The notes under the pieces are model-generated. The model saw nothing but the letters and a program-made list of their open reading frames with translations. It made no database searches and was not told where the DNA came from. From NCBI GenBank assembly GCA_949358305.1, contig OX442318.1:4824501-4884500 (forward strand): 60,000 bases of DNA, given 5' to 3'. Below are positions 36,187-45,566 of the stretch, in pieces. This DNA is from Strigamia acuminata. Lineage: Eukaryota > Arthropoda > Chilopoda > Geophilomorpha > Linotaeniidae. Made by a program: the position numbers and the translations under genes. Position 1 is the first letter of the stretch; the number at the start of each line of letters is the position of its first letter.

Positions 36187-37413
36187 TGGAGTGTTCGTCA
36201 CTCCAATTCTTTCGTATGTTCATTGTTATTTTTTTTTTTTTTTGTTGTAGGGAAATTTGCATGAATGAATTTATTTGTATGAAAGCACAGGTGGCGCTGT
36301 ATGCACACGCGTGCGTACACGCACGTCAACAAAAATATGATGGAGTGCAAAACACTCCAGTATCCCCTCAATTGCGAAACAGTGCAATTAAGGAGAGCAA
36401 TTAAAAAAGTAACATTGATGAAGAAACATTGGAATTAAAAACAGAAATTGAACACATTGAATTGTAATTGAACACAAGAATAGTAGTGCAAATAGTTGCA
36501 AGAATTTGTATCAGTATAGTGCAAAGAGTTGCACGAAATTTGTAACACAATATTAAACATTGAAACACGAATTGATCAAATTGAACATTGTAATTGAAAA
36601 CATTAGCATGGAAAAAAACCTGAATGAAATTGTAACAGTGATGCAGCACACTGCACGAAATTGTAACACTTACAAGTTAGAAATTGCAATAACTCTCTCC
36701 TCCCCCCCGAAAATGGCTGGAAACAGCTAGAATGGTCCAAAACGCGGAACCGAGCGTCCACAGAATGCATGGTGAACGTCTGAACGACGTAGCATCAAGG
36801 TCTTCGGCGCCGGCGAATTTGGAGTGGAAAAGGCGTAGAAATGTTGCGCTGGTCGGCTTAGTGCGACCAGTCAGATTCCTGGCCGTACGGCGGCTGCAGC
36901 GAGCCAACAATACCTGCCTTTGTGGAAGCAAAAGCGCACAAAACACAAGGCCTAACCACGTGGTCGCACGTGGTCAAGGGTCCGAATTTGGTTGAAAATG
37001 GCATTTTGGACAGTCAAAAACCGAGAAATAGGTTCACAACTGGAATCAGCGCGTGGTCAGAAGGCATCGTGGTCGAAGGGCATCGTGGTCGAAGCGCAGC
37101 ATGGTTGAAGGGCAGCATGGTCGAAAATTCGAACAAAAAACACGAAAAAGTTACTGAATTTGGAGCAGCATGAATTCGTATCGCACCTCGTCGCCAATTT
37201 GGTGTGTTCTGTGCTTTGAATTGTATGGATGTGTCTGGATATCGTTGGATGGAGTTAGACACGAGGCATCACGTACGGGAATATTTGCATAAGTGCTTTA
37301 TTAACATAAAAGTGCAGGTGGCGCTGCACGCGATCTCGTGACGTCGCGGGAACGCGACGTGCGTCACAAAATAACAATGAACATACGAAAGAATTGGAGT
37401 GACGAACACTCCA
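36187..37413 (+). mobile_element. Non-autonomous LTR (TRIM-like) element, copy 1
   Basis: The element is bounded by TGGAGTG...CACTCCA and flanked by TCATG on both sides (36182-36186, 37414-37418). The homologous intron of ELOVL C (about 52105-52125) is the empty site with one TCATG. The 5' LTR is 36187-36359, the 3' LTR 37200-37413; they share ATTTGCAT...CAGGTGGCGCTG and the CACTCCA end. The 840-bp interior begins GTATCCCCTCAATTGCG and encodes no gag, protease, reverse transcriptase or integrase. Oddly, the first 45 bp of the 5' LTR are an inverted copy of the 3' end of the 3' LTR instead of the normal LTR start. Confidence 0.8.
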
Positions 37414-38873
37414 TCATGGACCTGCCAACTCTCGTTGACTGTCATACTTACACAGCCTCGCTATCTAGTAACGCTGGGCGACATGAGGCTCCTCAGCCAG
37501 GAGTGACTAATGCTGTTTCTTGGTTTTTTGTGTGATCATGGGTTTTTTTCTTAACAAGGGGGGCATTCATTAGTCATTCCTGGTTTGTGTCTGTAATTTC
37601 ATTGGTCGGGGCACCCTGTCGCCAGGCGCTTCTTCGATATCTTACATAACGCACCCTAGCGATCAATCACTAACATTACATCATTAACACAGTTAAGCAC
37701 AGTTAAGCTAAAGGTAAGACTTTTCTTCAATAAAAATATTCTTGTTTTGTATTTTATTTTACCTGGTAGAAATCGGACAGTGAGCCAACTATTAAACGGC
37801 ATAACACCGTGATGATACAAGTGAAGAACACTGACCTGATTGTTCTTTTTACGTAGTAGAAAAAATACCTAGATTTCAATTGCATTAGTCAGAATATTTA
37901 CAATTTGTCAATTCCTTACGGTATCTAACAAGTCCAGAATTTTAGTCAGATAATACAAATAACATATTTTCGTGATCTGCATTGCAAAAAAAAATTTAAA
38001 AAGAATTATGTCGAATATTATATTCTGGTACGTACCCATATGGCATGAGCACTGTTAGAAGTATCCACAGGTTCACAGATCAACTTGTACTTTCCATTCC
38101 ATCCAAAATGCCAAGCCTTTGAATGAAAATATCCCCAGTTGATACAATCATGAAGCAAGAATAATGTGAACACCAACGTTGAACGATGTTGTTTGGGCAA
38201 GATTGAACGATGTTATTAGGTTTGGCCACTTGGGCAAAATGACGTCAATTCTTAAAATAGAAGGCGCGGAGCCATTGCTCCTCTGGTCGTTTCGTATTTA
38301 TATGTAATAATTCCACCAAGTGTTCGATTATTTGTTAAAGCAAAAATTATTTCCAGAATGCTTCATTATTCTTCAAATCGGATATTGCAACCAAATGTTT
38401 TGTTGTACAACATAAATAAATAAATTTTAAAACTCGTAAAATACCTGACAAATTTGCAGAATAAATGGATTTGGAACATTTTAAAGGCTGATCAGTACGA
38501 CCGGCGACCACTGACGTCACAAAATATGAGAACCAATGAGAGTTTGATACACCTAATAACGTCTTCAACCTTGGTAGACACGTATCCACATGTTCAGTGC
38601 GTTTTGCCACCAACGGCGCCACATAATATATAGCCGCACTGTATTCTGGGATGACAACTGGTAACAAACATGCTTAGTTGGCAAGCAATGCATGACACGT
38701 GATTGCTGTCATCCAATCAGCGCACAGAACAACGAATCAATAGGAAATAACACAAGGATACGTGTCCATGTTGTTTCCACTTCTCAGTGACTGATAAAGG
38801 CAATGAATTTCATTTCTGTTCTCACCTGATAAGCATTTACAGCAACCATAAAAAAATTATAAATAGTAATAAT

Positions 38874-39187
38874 TACCGTACTGCCTCGATTTAACGCCGG
38901 GGCGTTTATTTACTTTTCCAAGTCGACCCCTCCGGCGATTATTCAAAGCCCGGCGATTATTCGCGCCGGGCGTCTAACGAAAAAAAAAGGTTTTTTTACT
39001 GCCGCCACCCAATCATTTACGTTAAATTACCGTATATTCGTCTAAAAAACGTTTAAAACCGGCGTTTAAACAAACCCGGCGTTTATTTAAGGCCGGCGTT
39101 TATTGCCTTTTCGTTCTGAGTTTGCCCGGCGTTTAATCAGGAGCCGGCGTTTAGATACGACCGGCGTTAAATCAAGGCAGTACGGTA
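38874..39187. mobile_element. MITE with TACCGTACTGCCTCGATTTA termini, inside ELOVL A exon 2
   Basis: Inverted termini of 27 bp (TACCGTACTGCCTCGATTTA plus ACGCCGG and the mirror) enclose tandem CCGGCGTTTA motifs. Comparison with ELOVL B and C shows that the interrupted exon resumes exactly after the element with a duplicated TA. It is non-coding and markedly GC-richer than the host exon. Confidence 0.9.
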
Positions 39188-39499
39188 TTCTTAAATTAAA
39201 TGGTTTCTTGTTCTTCATAAACCATGGTAGAATGTATATGGAAGTTAACAAGTAAAAACAGCTTAGAAATATTGTAGGAAATGAGCTGCCTAGTAAATAA
39301 TAATTATCCACTCGCTTATCTGTAAAAATAAATTTAAAAAAATTTTTATCAAAGCATTAAATTTATCTCATTTACAAACCTCTGATTTCCCATAGGTGGT
39401 TAGAAATTTGGGAAAAGTTGGTAAACACAAACATTTTGCTGGATTGCTGCACTGTTTTGTACATTCAGTATTTAGTTTGTGTGTGTCTCCACAGTATGC

Positions 39500-39515
39500 C
39501 TTTATAATATAAAGG
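39500..39515 (-). promoter_or_regulatory. Putative TATA region of ELOVL A
   Basis: CCTTTATATTATAAAGG on the minus strand lies about 65 bp upstream of the start codon, at the place where copies B and C have TTTATATAAAAG. Confidence 0.4.
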
Positions 39516-39609
39516 CAGAAAAGATTTTCTCTTATATCAGAACAATAAGATCTCACTAGTTGATGGCCAATATAATGGAAATAATACAATTAAATCTGTT
39601 GGTTTATGC

Positions 39610-40085
39610 CAGGGGTCGGCAAGTAATTGTAAGTGGGGTCCGGATACTATTGAAAATTTTTTATTGAGGTCCAGAAAAAAAAAACCTATAATACTTACTA
39701 ATTTTAAATTTTTTTTGACTCATTTAAGTAATTATATAAAACACAAAAATTAAAAAAACTTCCTAAAAACTTCCTAAAAACCTAAGAAAACGGAAAAAAA
39801 AACACTCAAAAACCTTACTAAAAACCTATGGTATGAAAACACTTAATAACCAAATAAACCCCCCAATAAACACATACAACCCAAAAAATAACTGTAAAAC
39901 CTAAAAAACACGAAAAAAACAGGAAAAACAAACAAAAAACACCGAAAAACCAAAGAAACCGAGGGGAAAACGTCGCTAAGATGACACGTTGCTAAGACGA
40001 CACGTCGCTAAAATGTCACCGCGGTCCAAGTTTCGACCTTCCGCGGTCCGGATTCGGATCGCGGGCTGCCAGTTGCCAATCGCTG
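39610..40085. mobile_element. hAT-type non-autonomous element
   Basis: Left terminus CAGGGGTCGGCAAGTAATTG; right terminus GCCAGTTGCCAATCGCTG. CAGGGGTCGGCAA ends are a well-known hAT signature. The flanking 8-mers GTTTATGC and GTTTAGAA agree at only five positions, suggesting decay. It shares GTGGGGTCCGGATACTATT and TTTCGACCTTCCG with the copy at 42930. Confidence 0.8.
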
Positions 40086-40087
40086 GT

Positions 40088-40255
40088 TTAGAAGTTAGCA
40101 AGTGAATGACCTTGAAAATGACCTTCAATGTCAAATTTGATGACATCATTTGATTGCTCTCACCCAACTTTCTGTATGATTGCTTCATCAAAGTTGGCCT
40201 AGATGCAATTGCTCAGGAAATATTTGAGGGGAACAGACTTTTCTTCCACCCTGTA
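40088..40255. mobile_element. Lone arm of a mariner-like element
   Basis: It ends CTTCCACCCTGTA, like the mariner arm ends at 57420 and 58851. Its reverse complement matches 48859-49030 through TCCTGAGCAATTGCATNTAG and GGTCATTTTCAAGGTCATTC. Only one arm is present; the hAT element adjoins its inner edge. Confidence 0.7.
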
Positions 40256-40669
40256 TATATATACAGACTTTAAATCTATAAACAATAGATTTTTGGATAG
40301 AATCTAATTTGCACCATTTGCATCTCATTTGTACAATAACTTTATTAGATTCTACAGAAATGTTTTCCTCAATCTAGTAAAGTTATTGCACATTTGACTT
40401 ATTCACACTTATTTAATCCAGAAAGTCAGTATTTTAACCTGACATTTATACAACCAATCATTTGATATATACAGTATATGACCATGTTTTTTTCTAACTA
40501 ATTTTTCTCAATAAACAAAAATAAATTATTTGATATCTTATCTAATCACCAAACAAATATTATTTGATATCTTATCTACTTACCAAACAAACATTTCTAT
40601 CTTGATCTGCAATTGTAAAACGCCTTTTTCTTCACTGTAACCACAAGTACATATATAAATACAATCACA
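40256..40669. other. Upstream region of the glycosyltransferase gene
   Basis: AT-rich, with a near-duplicate of ATTTGATATCTTATCTANT at 40528 and 40562. ATATATAAAT at 40651-40660 looks like a TATA box but is only about 10-20 bp from the ATG, too close to direct a transcript containing it. The true promoter is unclear. Confidence 0.4.
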
Positions 40670-42719
40670 ATGAATCTCCACAAAAAGGTTTTACTATTCT
40701 ATATGGTTTGCTTGTTAGCATTCTGCATTTGGCTTGTATTCATTGTACTACACACTAGCTACCACCATGAAAATGACATTATGGAAGTTTATGAGGACTT
40801 CAAATATTACCAGAAGAACTGTGACTATTATGAGACCGATGAAAGTATTGATACTCCTGTGAGCAATACTTCAATTCAGAAAACAATTAACTTGGAGAAA
40901 ATTTACTACATCTTCAATGAACCTTTACTATGCAGAAAATCCCAGCAAATTCAACTTCTCGTTGTCGTTGTATCCGATCCGCTAAACGAGGAAAAGAGGA
41001 ACACCTTGAGAGAAACCTGGACAAAACCGTTATCCCTGAGCACAAATTCAGCAGTTTTATTCTTCCTTGGCTTAAATCAAGATGACAAAGTGAATTATCA
41101 AGTTTATCAAGAATATGAAAAGCATAGCGACATGGTAGTTGTCGATTTCAACGACACTTATCGAAACTTAAGCCTCAAAGTTGTTCTTATGTTGGGATGG
41201 ATTCAAGAGTTCTGTCCAAATGCCAAATTTGTGTTGAAGTGTGATGATGATGTGTTTGTTAATATTTATAATTTACTTGATTTCACAATGTATGGTCATC
41301 TGGATCAAACATCCTTTTACGGAAACATGCTGCATAATGATTTGCCCATTAGAAGTACAAATTCAACAGATAACAAATGGCTGGCGACGATGAACGAATT
41401 TCCTGGTACATTCTATCCGGATTATGTTAGCGGAGCGGCGTATTTATTCGGGACAAAGAGAATTCCTAACTTGCTAAAGGCTTGTTTAAGGATTCCTTAC
41501 TTTTATTTAGAAGGTAAGTGGCGCTTCGGCCAACGCGCATTGGTGAAGCAACCTAGTTCACATGCAACGCATGTGGACGAAGCAGCTTTGGTGCACTAAC
41601 GCATGCGTTAATAACGTATGCATGTCAACAAGGCTTGTTTAGAGTAGGAAATAAACCTTGTTAGAGTAGGCTTACTTAGTATTAAACCTAAACAGAATTG
41701 TTGTCGTGGAGATTTAACCTCTTTTTGAGAATTGCTTGAAATTACTGTTATTTCTTACTTACTGTGTTTATTATCCTCTTTTATTGTAATTTATTGCTTT
41801 GTTGTTGTTTAATTCTCATTTTCGTTGTTATTTCTCTGATTTCTGTTATATTTCCTATGTTCTACTATTCCCATGTTAAACCTAGACTAAGCCTTTTTTC
41901 TCTCTGTTCATTGTTAGTAATAATGCTTTGCTGTCGGTTAATATGCTGTTATTATTCTAAGTTTTCTTTATTGATGAATTGTACATTATTAAATCAGACT
42001 TGCATTGGTTTTCAATGAGACTAGACCTGTTTTTTGTCTCTCTTCCCCTGGCACCTGGACCTTAGGTTCTAAGACTCCATATGAGTCAGTGGTGATAGCA
42101 ATCCTCCTTTCCATACCTCCGAGGTCGCTTCTGGCCCAGTGCTTGCGTTGGTGTAACTAGCCTCACCCCACCCCACTTCTTCTTGACCGGGACAAGGCAA
42201 CCATCCGCCACAAGTCATCAGAGAACAATGCCGGCATTTTGTGTCTTTTCGGTCATGGATGGCCCCACGATCACAAGACAAAATCGCTTCACAGTCTAAC
42301 AACTGAATTATGCTGGATGGGAAGTCCTGTAGTTAATTGTCCTAGGTCAACCTAATAAGTGGCATCAGTAGGGTTGGTGTCACCCAGTGCAATAACTCAA
42401 AGTGTCACATTCCCTCCGACTTTCCCCATAGATCTCCTCTGAGTCCTCCTGTACCAGACCATACAGAATCCATAGTAATGTTTGTAAATTTTTTTTTCTA
42501 GATGTCTTTGTGACTGGAATTTGTGCTAGAGAAGCCAACTTCTGTCAAAAGTTACAGCATAAATTTATAAACGGTGCAATATCAAAAATGAAATGCACTG
42601 TCTTTTCAATCATCAGTGGTCTTGAAGACTCTGAAAGAAATATGAGAACTCTGTGGAATCGAATTCAAGATTTCAGTGCTTATAAGCAATGCAATCGGAA
42701 GGAACCAACCAACTTTTAA
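40670..42719 (+). CDS. Beta-1,3-galactosyltransferase-family protein (GT31), two exons
   Basis: Exon 1 is 40670-41513, exon 2 42502-42719, joined in phase 1 across GTAAGT...TTTTCTAG to give 353 residues. It is a type II Golgi enzyme: a short basic tail, then a membrane anchor at about residues 7-28, a stem, and the GT31 catalytic domain from about 95. Family motifs in order: RETWTKPLSL (114-), FFLGL (131-), DFNDTYRNLSLK (159-170), the metal-binding DDD in KCDDDVFVN (about 190-198), YPDYVSGAAYLFG (about 259-271) and, across the splice, EDVFVTGIC. Potential N-glycosylation sites occur at NTS, NDT, NLS and NST. It would transfer a sugar from a UDP donor in beta-1,3 linkage; galactose versus N-acetylglucosamine cannot be told. 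A poly(A) signal AATAAA is at 42788. A broken paralogue lies at 56839-57306. Confidence 0.9.
41514..42501 (+). other. Intron of the glycosyltransferase gene
   Basis: This 988-bp GTAAGT-AG intron is pyrimidine-rich. Its distal half (about 42040-42480) is GC-richer and contains GGTTGGTGTCACCCAGTGCA, which looks like a dispersed repeat I cannot classify. Confidence 0.75.
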
Positions 42720-42929
42720 GTATTTTTTCAGTTCAGTAAATGTGGCATTAACATTTTCAATGTTTGTTAATTATTAAATTAACATGAAATAAACTAATTT
42801 TAAAAATGAGATATTTTATTTTTAATTTCTGCTGATAAGGATATTTGTTTACTTACTTATCTAATCTAACCACCTTTCTTGGTTCGAAAATATTTCAGAC
42901 TGCACCATCTGTCCAATTTCAGATTAGAC

Positions 42930-43273
42930 CAGGGGTCGGCAAGTAATTTTAAGTGGGGTCCGGATACTATTCAAAATTTTTATCGAGGTCCAGAAAAAAA
43001 AATTCATAATGCTTACTAGTTTTAAATTTTTATTTTGACTCATTTAAGTAATTAAGCTTATATAAAACACAATACGTAGGTATTCTTAAAAATTAATGCG
43101 AGAAATTACACCTGAGGTCTTGAGCCCGTTTTTTGTAGTTTGGTTCACGCGAGGAAAAGCTAACGCAAAGAGTGCCTTCAAGGTGGGTAAGTTATTTAAC
43201 AATATTTGGCGGTCTAAGTTTCGACCTTCCGTGGTCCGAATATGGCCCGCGGTCCGCCTGTTGCCGACTGCTG
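42930..43273. mobile_element. hAT-type MITE with perfect 8-bp target duplication
   Basis: Termini CAGGGGTCGGCAAGTAATTT and TGTTGCCGACTGCTG. GATTAGAC is duplicated exactly at 42922-42929 and 43274-43281. The 344-bp interior has no transposase. It is a shorter relative of 39610-40085. Confidence 0.9.
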
Positions 43274-43281
43274 GATTAGAC

Positions 43282-43751
43282 TTTAAAATTACCGTATGAT
43301 CCTAATGACCATACTCTTAGTTAGTACAATGAGGCGGTACGGTATGTACTAGTTGCATTGGAGTCGCATCACGTGATCCATTTTACCGCGTTTCAATCCA
43401 AAATAAAAATAAATAAAGGAAATAAAGATCCGACATTTCATTTCTTCTTTTTTAAAAAAAAATAAAATAAACATGTAATAAAATATAAAACTAAAAAAAC
43501 AAATTAATGCAAATTCACAATTGTGAGCGATTTACCTGAGAACTATTCCAGCGAAAGCCAGAGAATAGTCCTTGTGAATTCACATCGAATAATTGCCCTA
43601 CGATTATTCCGCCATCGAAGTGTCCGAGCGCTCTGTAAAGAACCCCCCTGTGCCTGGACAAAGCCTTGAGACGCTAAAACATAACCCCTAGACAACAGGC
43701 ACGGATAGAAGACTCGGAAGAGCATTCCACCGCGTCCGTGAACGACGAATC
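43282..43751. other. Left flank of LTR element copy 2, possibly an older retroelement
   Basis: The GC-richer stretch 43530-43751 is interrupted by the LTR element and resumes at 45059, so the two halves were once contiguous. No conserved retroviral domain is visible in either half. Confidence 0.35.
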
Positions 43752-45053
43752 TGGTGTGTTTGTTGAACTGGATTGTATGGATGTAGTTGGATTTAGAAAA
43801 TGAAGGAACCTCGAAGTGACCAGTCCGTGGCATGGTATTTGCATGAATGTCTTTATTGGCATAGAAGTGCAGGTGGCGCTGCACGCGATCTCGTGCGTCA
43901 AGTGAACAAACGAAAGAATTGGATTGACAAACACTCCAGTATCCCCTCAATTGCGAACAGGGCAATTAAAGGAGAGCAATTAAAACAAACATTTGAACAT
44001 AGAATTAAACAGCAATTGAACAAGAATAAAGCAAAGTATATAATGAGTAAATTGAATAGCAAAACATTAAGCAAAATACACGAATTGAAATGAATATCAC
44101 ATTGAATTGTAATTGAACATAAGAATTGTAATTATAATTATAACACTGAAATAGTAATAAAAATAAGCACATTGAAAGGATGAAATTGAAATTGTATCTG
44201 TAATTGAACACAGGAATTGAATCGTATGGTACATTGTAAAAACAGTGCAAAAGGTTGCACGAAATTGTAATTGTAAATTTAACACATGAGTTGGCACAAC
44301 TCTTCCTCCCCCCAAAATGGCTGGAAACAGCTAGTACAATTGAAGAGTGCGGGGTTGAGATTCCATCGTATGAACAGCGGTCGGCGTACGTCATCTGCAC
44401 GCGAAAAAGCAGTTCGAAGTCTGTAAGTGAATCGAATTTCTTCGGTGCTCTCTTTTCACGCGGCCATGACGATTGAAAGCGGTGAAAAATGCGATGAAAA
44501 CGATGAACTCGACGGCAACAAACAAGTAGGCCCAACGTATGCAGCACGTGGCAACAATGTCCGTAATCGGTGAAAACCACATCACAAATAACAAAATCAC
44601 AAAAAAAAGTTTACACAACTTATCGGCATGGTAGTGGGAGTCATTGGAATCCTTCTTCGCCATCCTCAGGGTTGTATGAAATTGAAAGTTGGCCTGCATT
44701 AGAGTGGACAGCATGGTCGACAGCGTGGTGGACAGCATGGTCATCGGGGTCGAAAAATGGTCAAAAAAGTCACAAAAAGCACAAAAAATTACTGAATTGT
44801 AGCTGCAATGGTTCGTTATATCCTCTCGTCGCCAATTTGGTGTGTTTGTTGAACTGGATTGTATGGATGTAGTTGGATTTAGAAAATGAAGGAACCTCGA
44901 AGTGACCAGTCGTGGCATGGTATTTGCATGAATGTCTTTATTGGCATAGAAGTACAGGTGGCGCTGCACGCAATCTCGTGACGTCGCGGGAACGCGACGT
45001 GCATAACATGCGTCAAGTGAACAAACGAAAGAATTGGAGTGACAAACACTCCA
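43752..45053 (+). mobile_element. Non-autonomous LTR (TRIM-like) element, copy 2
   Basis: LTRs 43752-43938 and 44838-45053 start TGGTGTGTTTGTTG and end ACACTCCA. GAATC is duplicated on both sides (43747-43751, 45054-45058). The 5' LTR lacks about 30 bp present in the 3' LTR, including the hairpin ACGTCGCGGGAACGCGACGT. The 899-bp interior begins GTATCCCCTCAATTGCG, as in copy 1, and encodes no retroviral proteins; overlapping open frames on the minus strand are not conserved enzymes. The 5-bp duplication and TG...CA ends identify an integrase-mobilised LTR element that needs a helper. Confidence 0.9.
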
Positions 45054-45058
45054 GAATC

Positions 45059-45465
45059 CGTGACGAATTAACGACAACTCGAAACGCCACCATTGTTCTG
45101 CCGACCACGCGGAACTGAGGACGCCATCTTGAGAAATCCTTTGTTCGACTCTGACCAAGTCGACTCTAGAATTGTAACTGAGTGTATTTAAGGCATAACG
45201 CCTATTGAATAAACCATTTGTTCATTTACATACATTCATTTGGGTATTTGCATAATAGATCACAGGTAAAGTATCACATGTTAGCATATTTAAACCTATA
45301 CCAAGTAGGACGCGACAATCTGTAGTCACTTTTCTTTGTAACATTCATTATAATATATTTTTTTTATTCTCGAGAGTAAGAATAAAAAATCATTAATTTG
45401 AGTTGAAGCAAACTTGCCTTTATTTAAATTTAGTATTTAAATATTTTACCCATAAACTTCTGGAT
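45059..45465. other. Right flank of LTR element copy 2, LTR-like
   Basis: The order GTATTTAAGG (TATA-like), then GAATAAACC (poly(A)-like) within 40 bp is typical of an LTR U3-R region. This suggests that copy 2 inserted into an older LTR element, whose limits I cannot fix. Confidence 0.3.
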
Positions 45466-45566
45466 CATTACAGAATGCTAATTTTATTGTGAATGCCATT
45501 GTTTGAAAATAATTTACAATTCAATGCCATATGTCAATGTTCAGTATACTAAAATTCAAACAAAGT

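Larger units (their letters stand above)
35122..39434 (-). pseudogene. ELOVL fatty-acid elongase copy A, exon 2 disrupted by a MITE
   Basis: Seven coding exons on the minus strand: 39380-39434, 38826-39319 (interrupted), 38036-38116, 37920-37976, 37763-37868, 35929-36065, 35122-35304. All junctions are GT-AG and in phase. Exon 5 carries the elongase box [11 protein letters not shown]; exon 4 gives [10 protein letters not shown]; exon 6 gives [14 protein letters not shown] and KYLWWKKY, all hallmarks of ELOVL 3-ketoacyl-CoA synthases of the ER. A 314-bp inverted-repeat element (38874-39187) sits after KNKKPFNLR and brings a stop. Removing it and one TA leaves 182 bp, nine fewer than the 191-bp exon 2 of copies B and C, so the exon also has an in-frame 9-bp loss at its donor. 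Every other exon is intact, which points to recent inactivation. A poly(A) signal lies at 35030-35035. Confidence 0.85.

Noticed and set aside
36677-37262. Overlapping ORFs in the interior of LTR element copy 1
   Set aside because: Short, on both strands, not conserved with copy 2, and without reverse transcriptase or gag motifs.
39087-39311. ELOVL A exon 2 ORF continuing beyond KPFNLR
   Set aside because: The extension (IPYCLDLTPVV...) is translated from the inserted MITE, not from the gene.
40651-40660. TATA box of the glycosyltransferase gene
   Set aside because: It lies within 20 bp of the ATG, so a TATA-directed start would fall inside the coding sequence.
44391-45158. 255-codon minus-strand ORF and neighbours at 43543-44580
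   Set aside because: They lie within the LTR element in the antisense direction, repeat LTR-derived peptides twice and show no retroviral or other domain.
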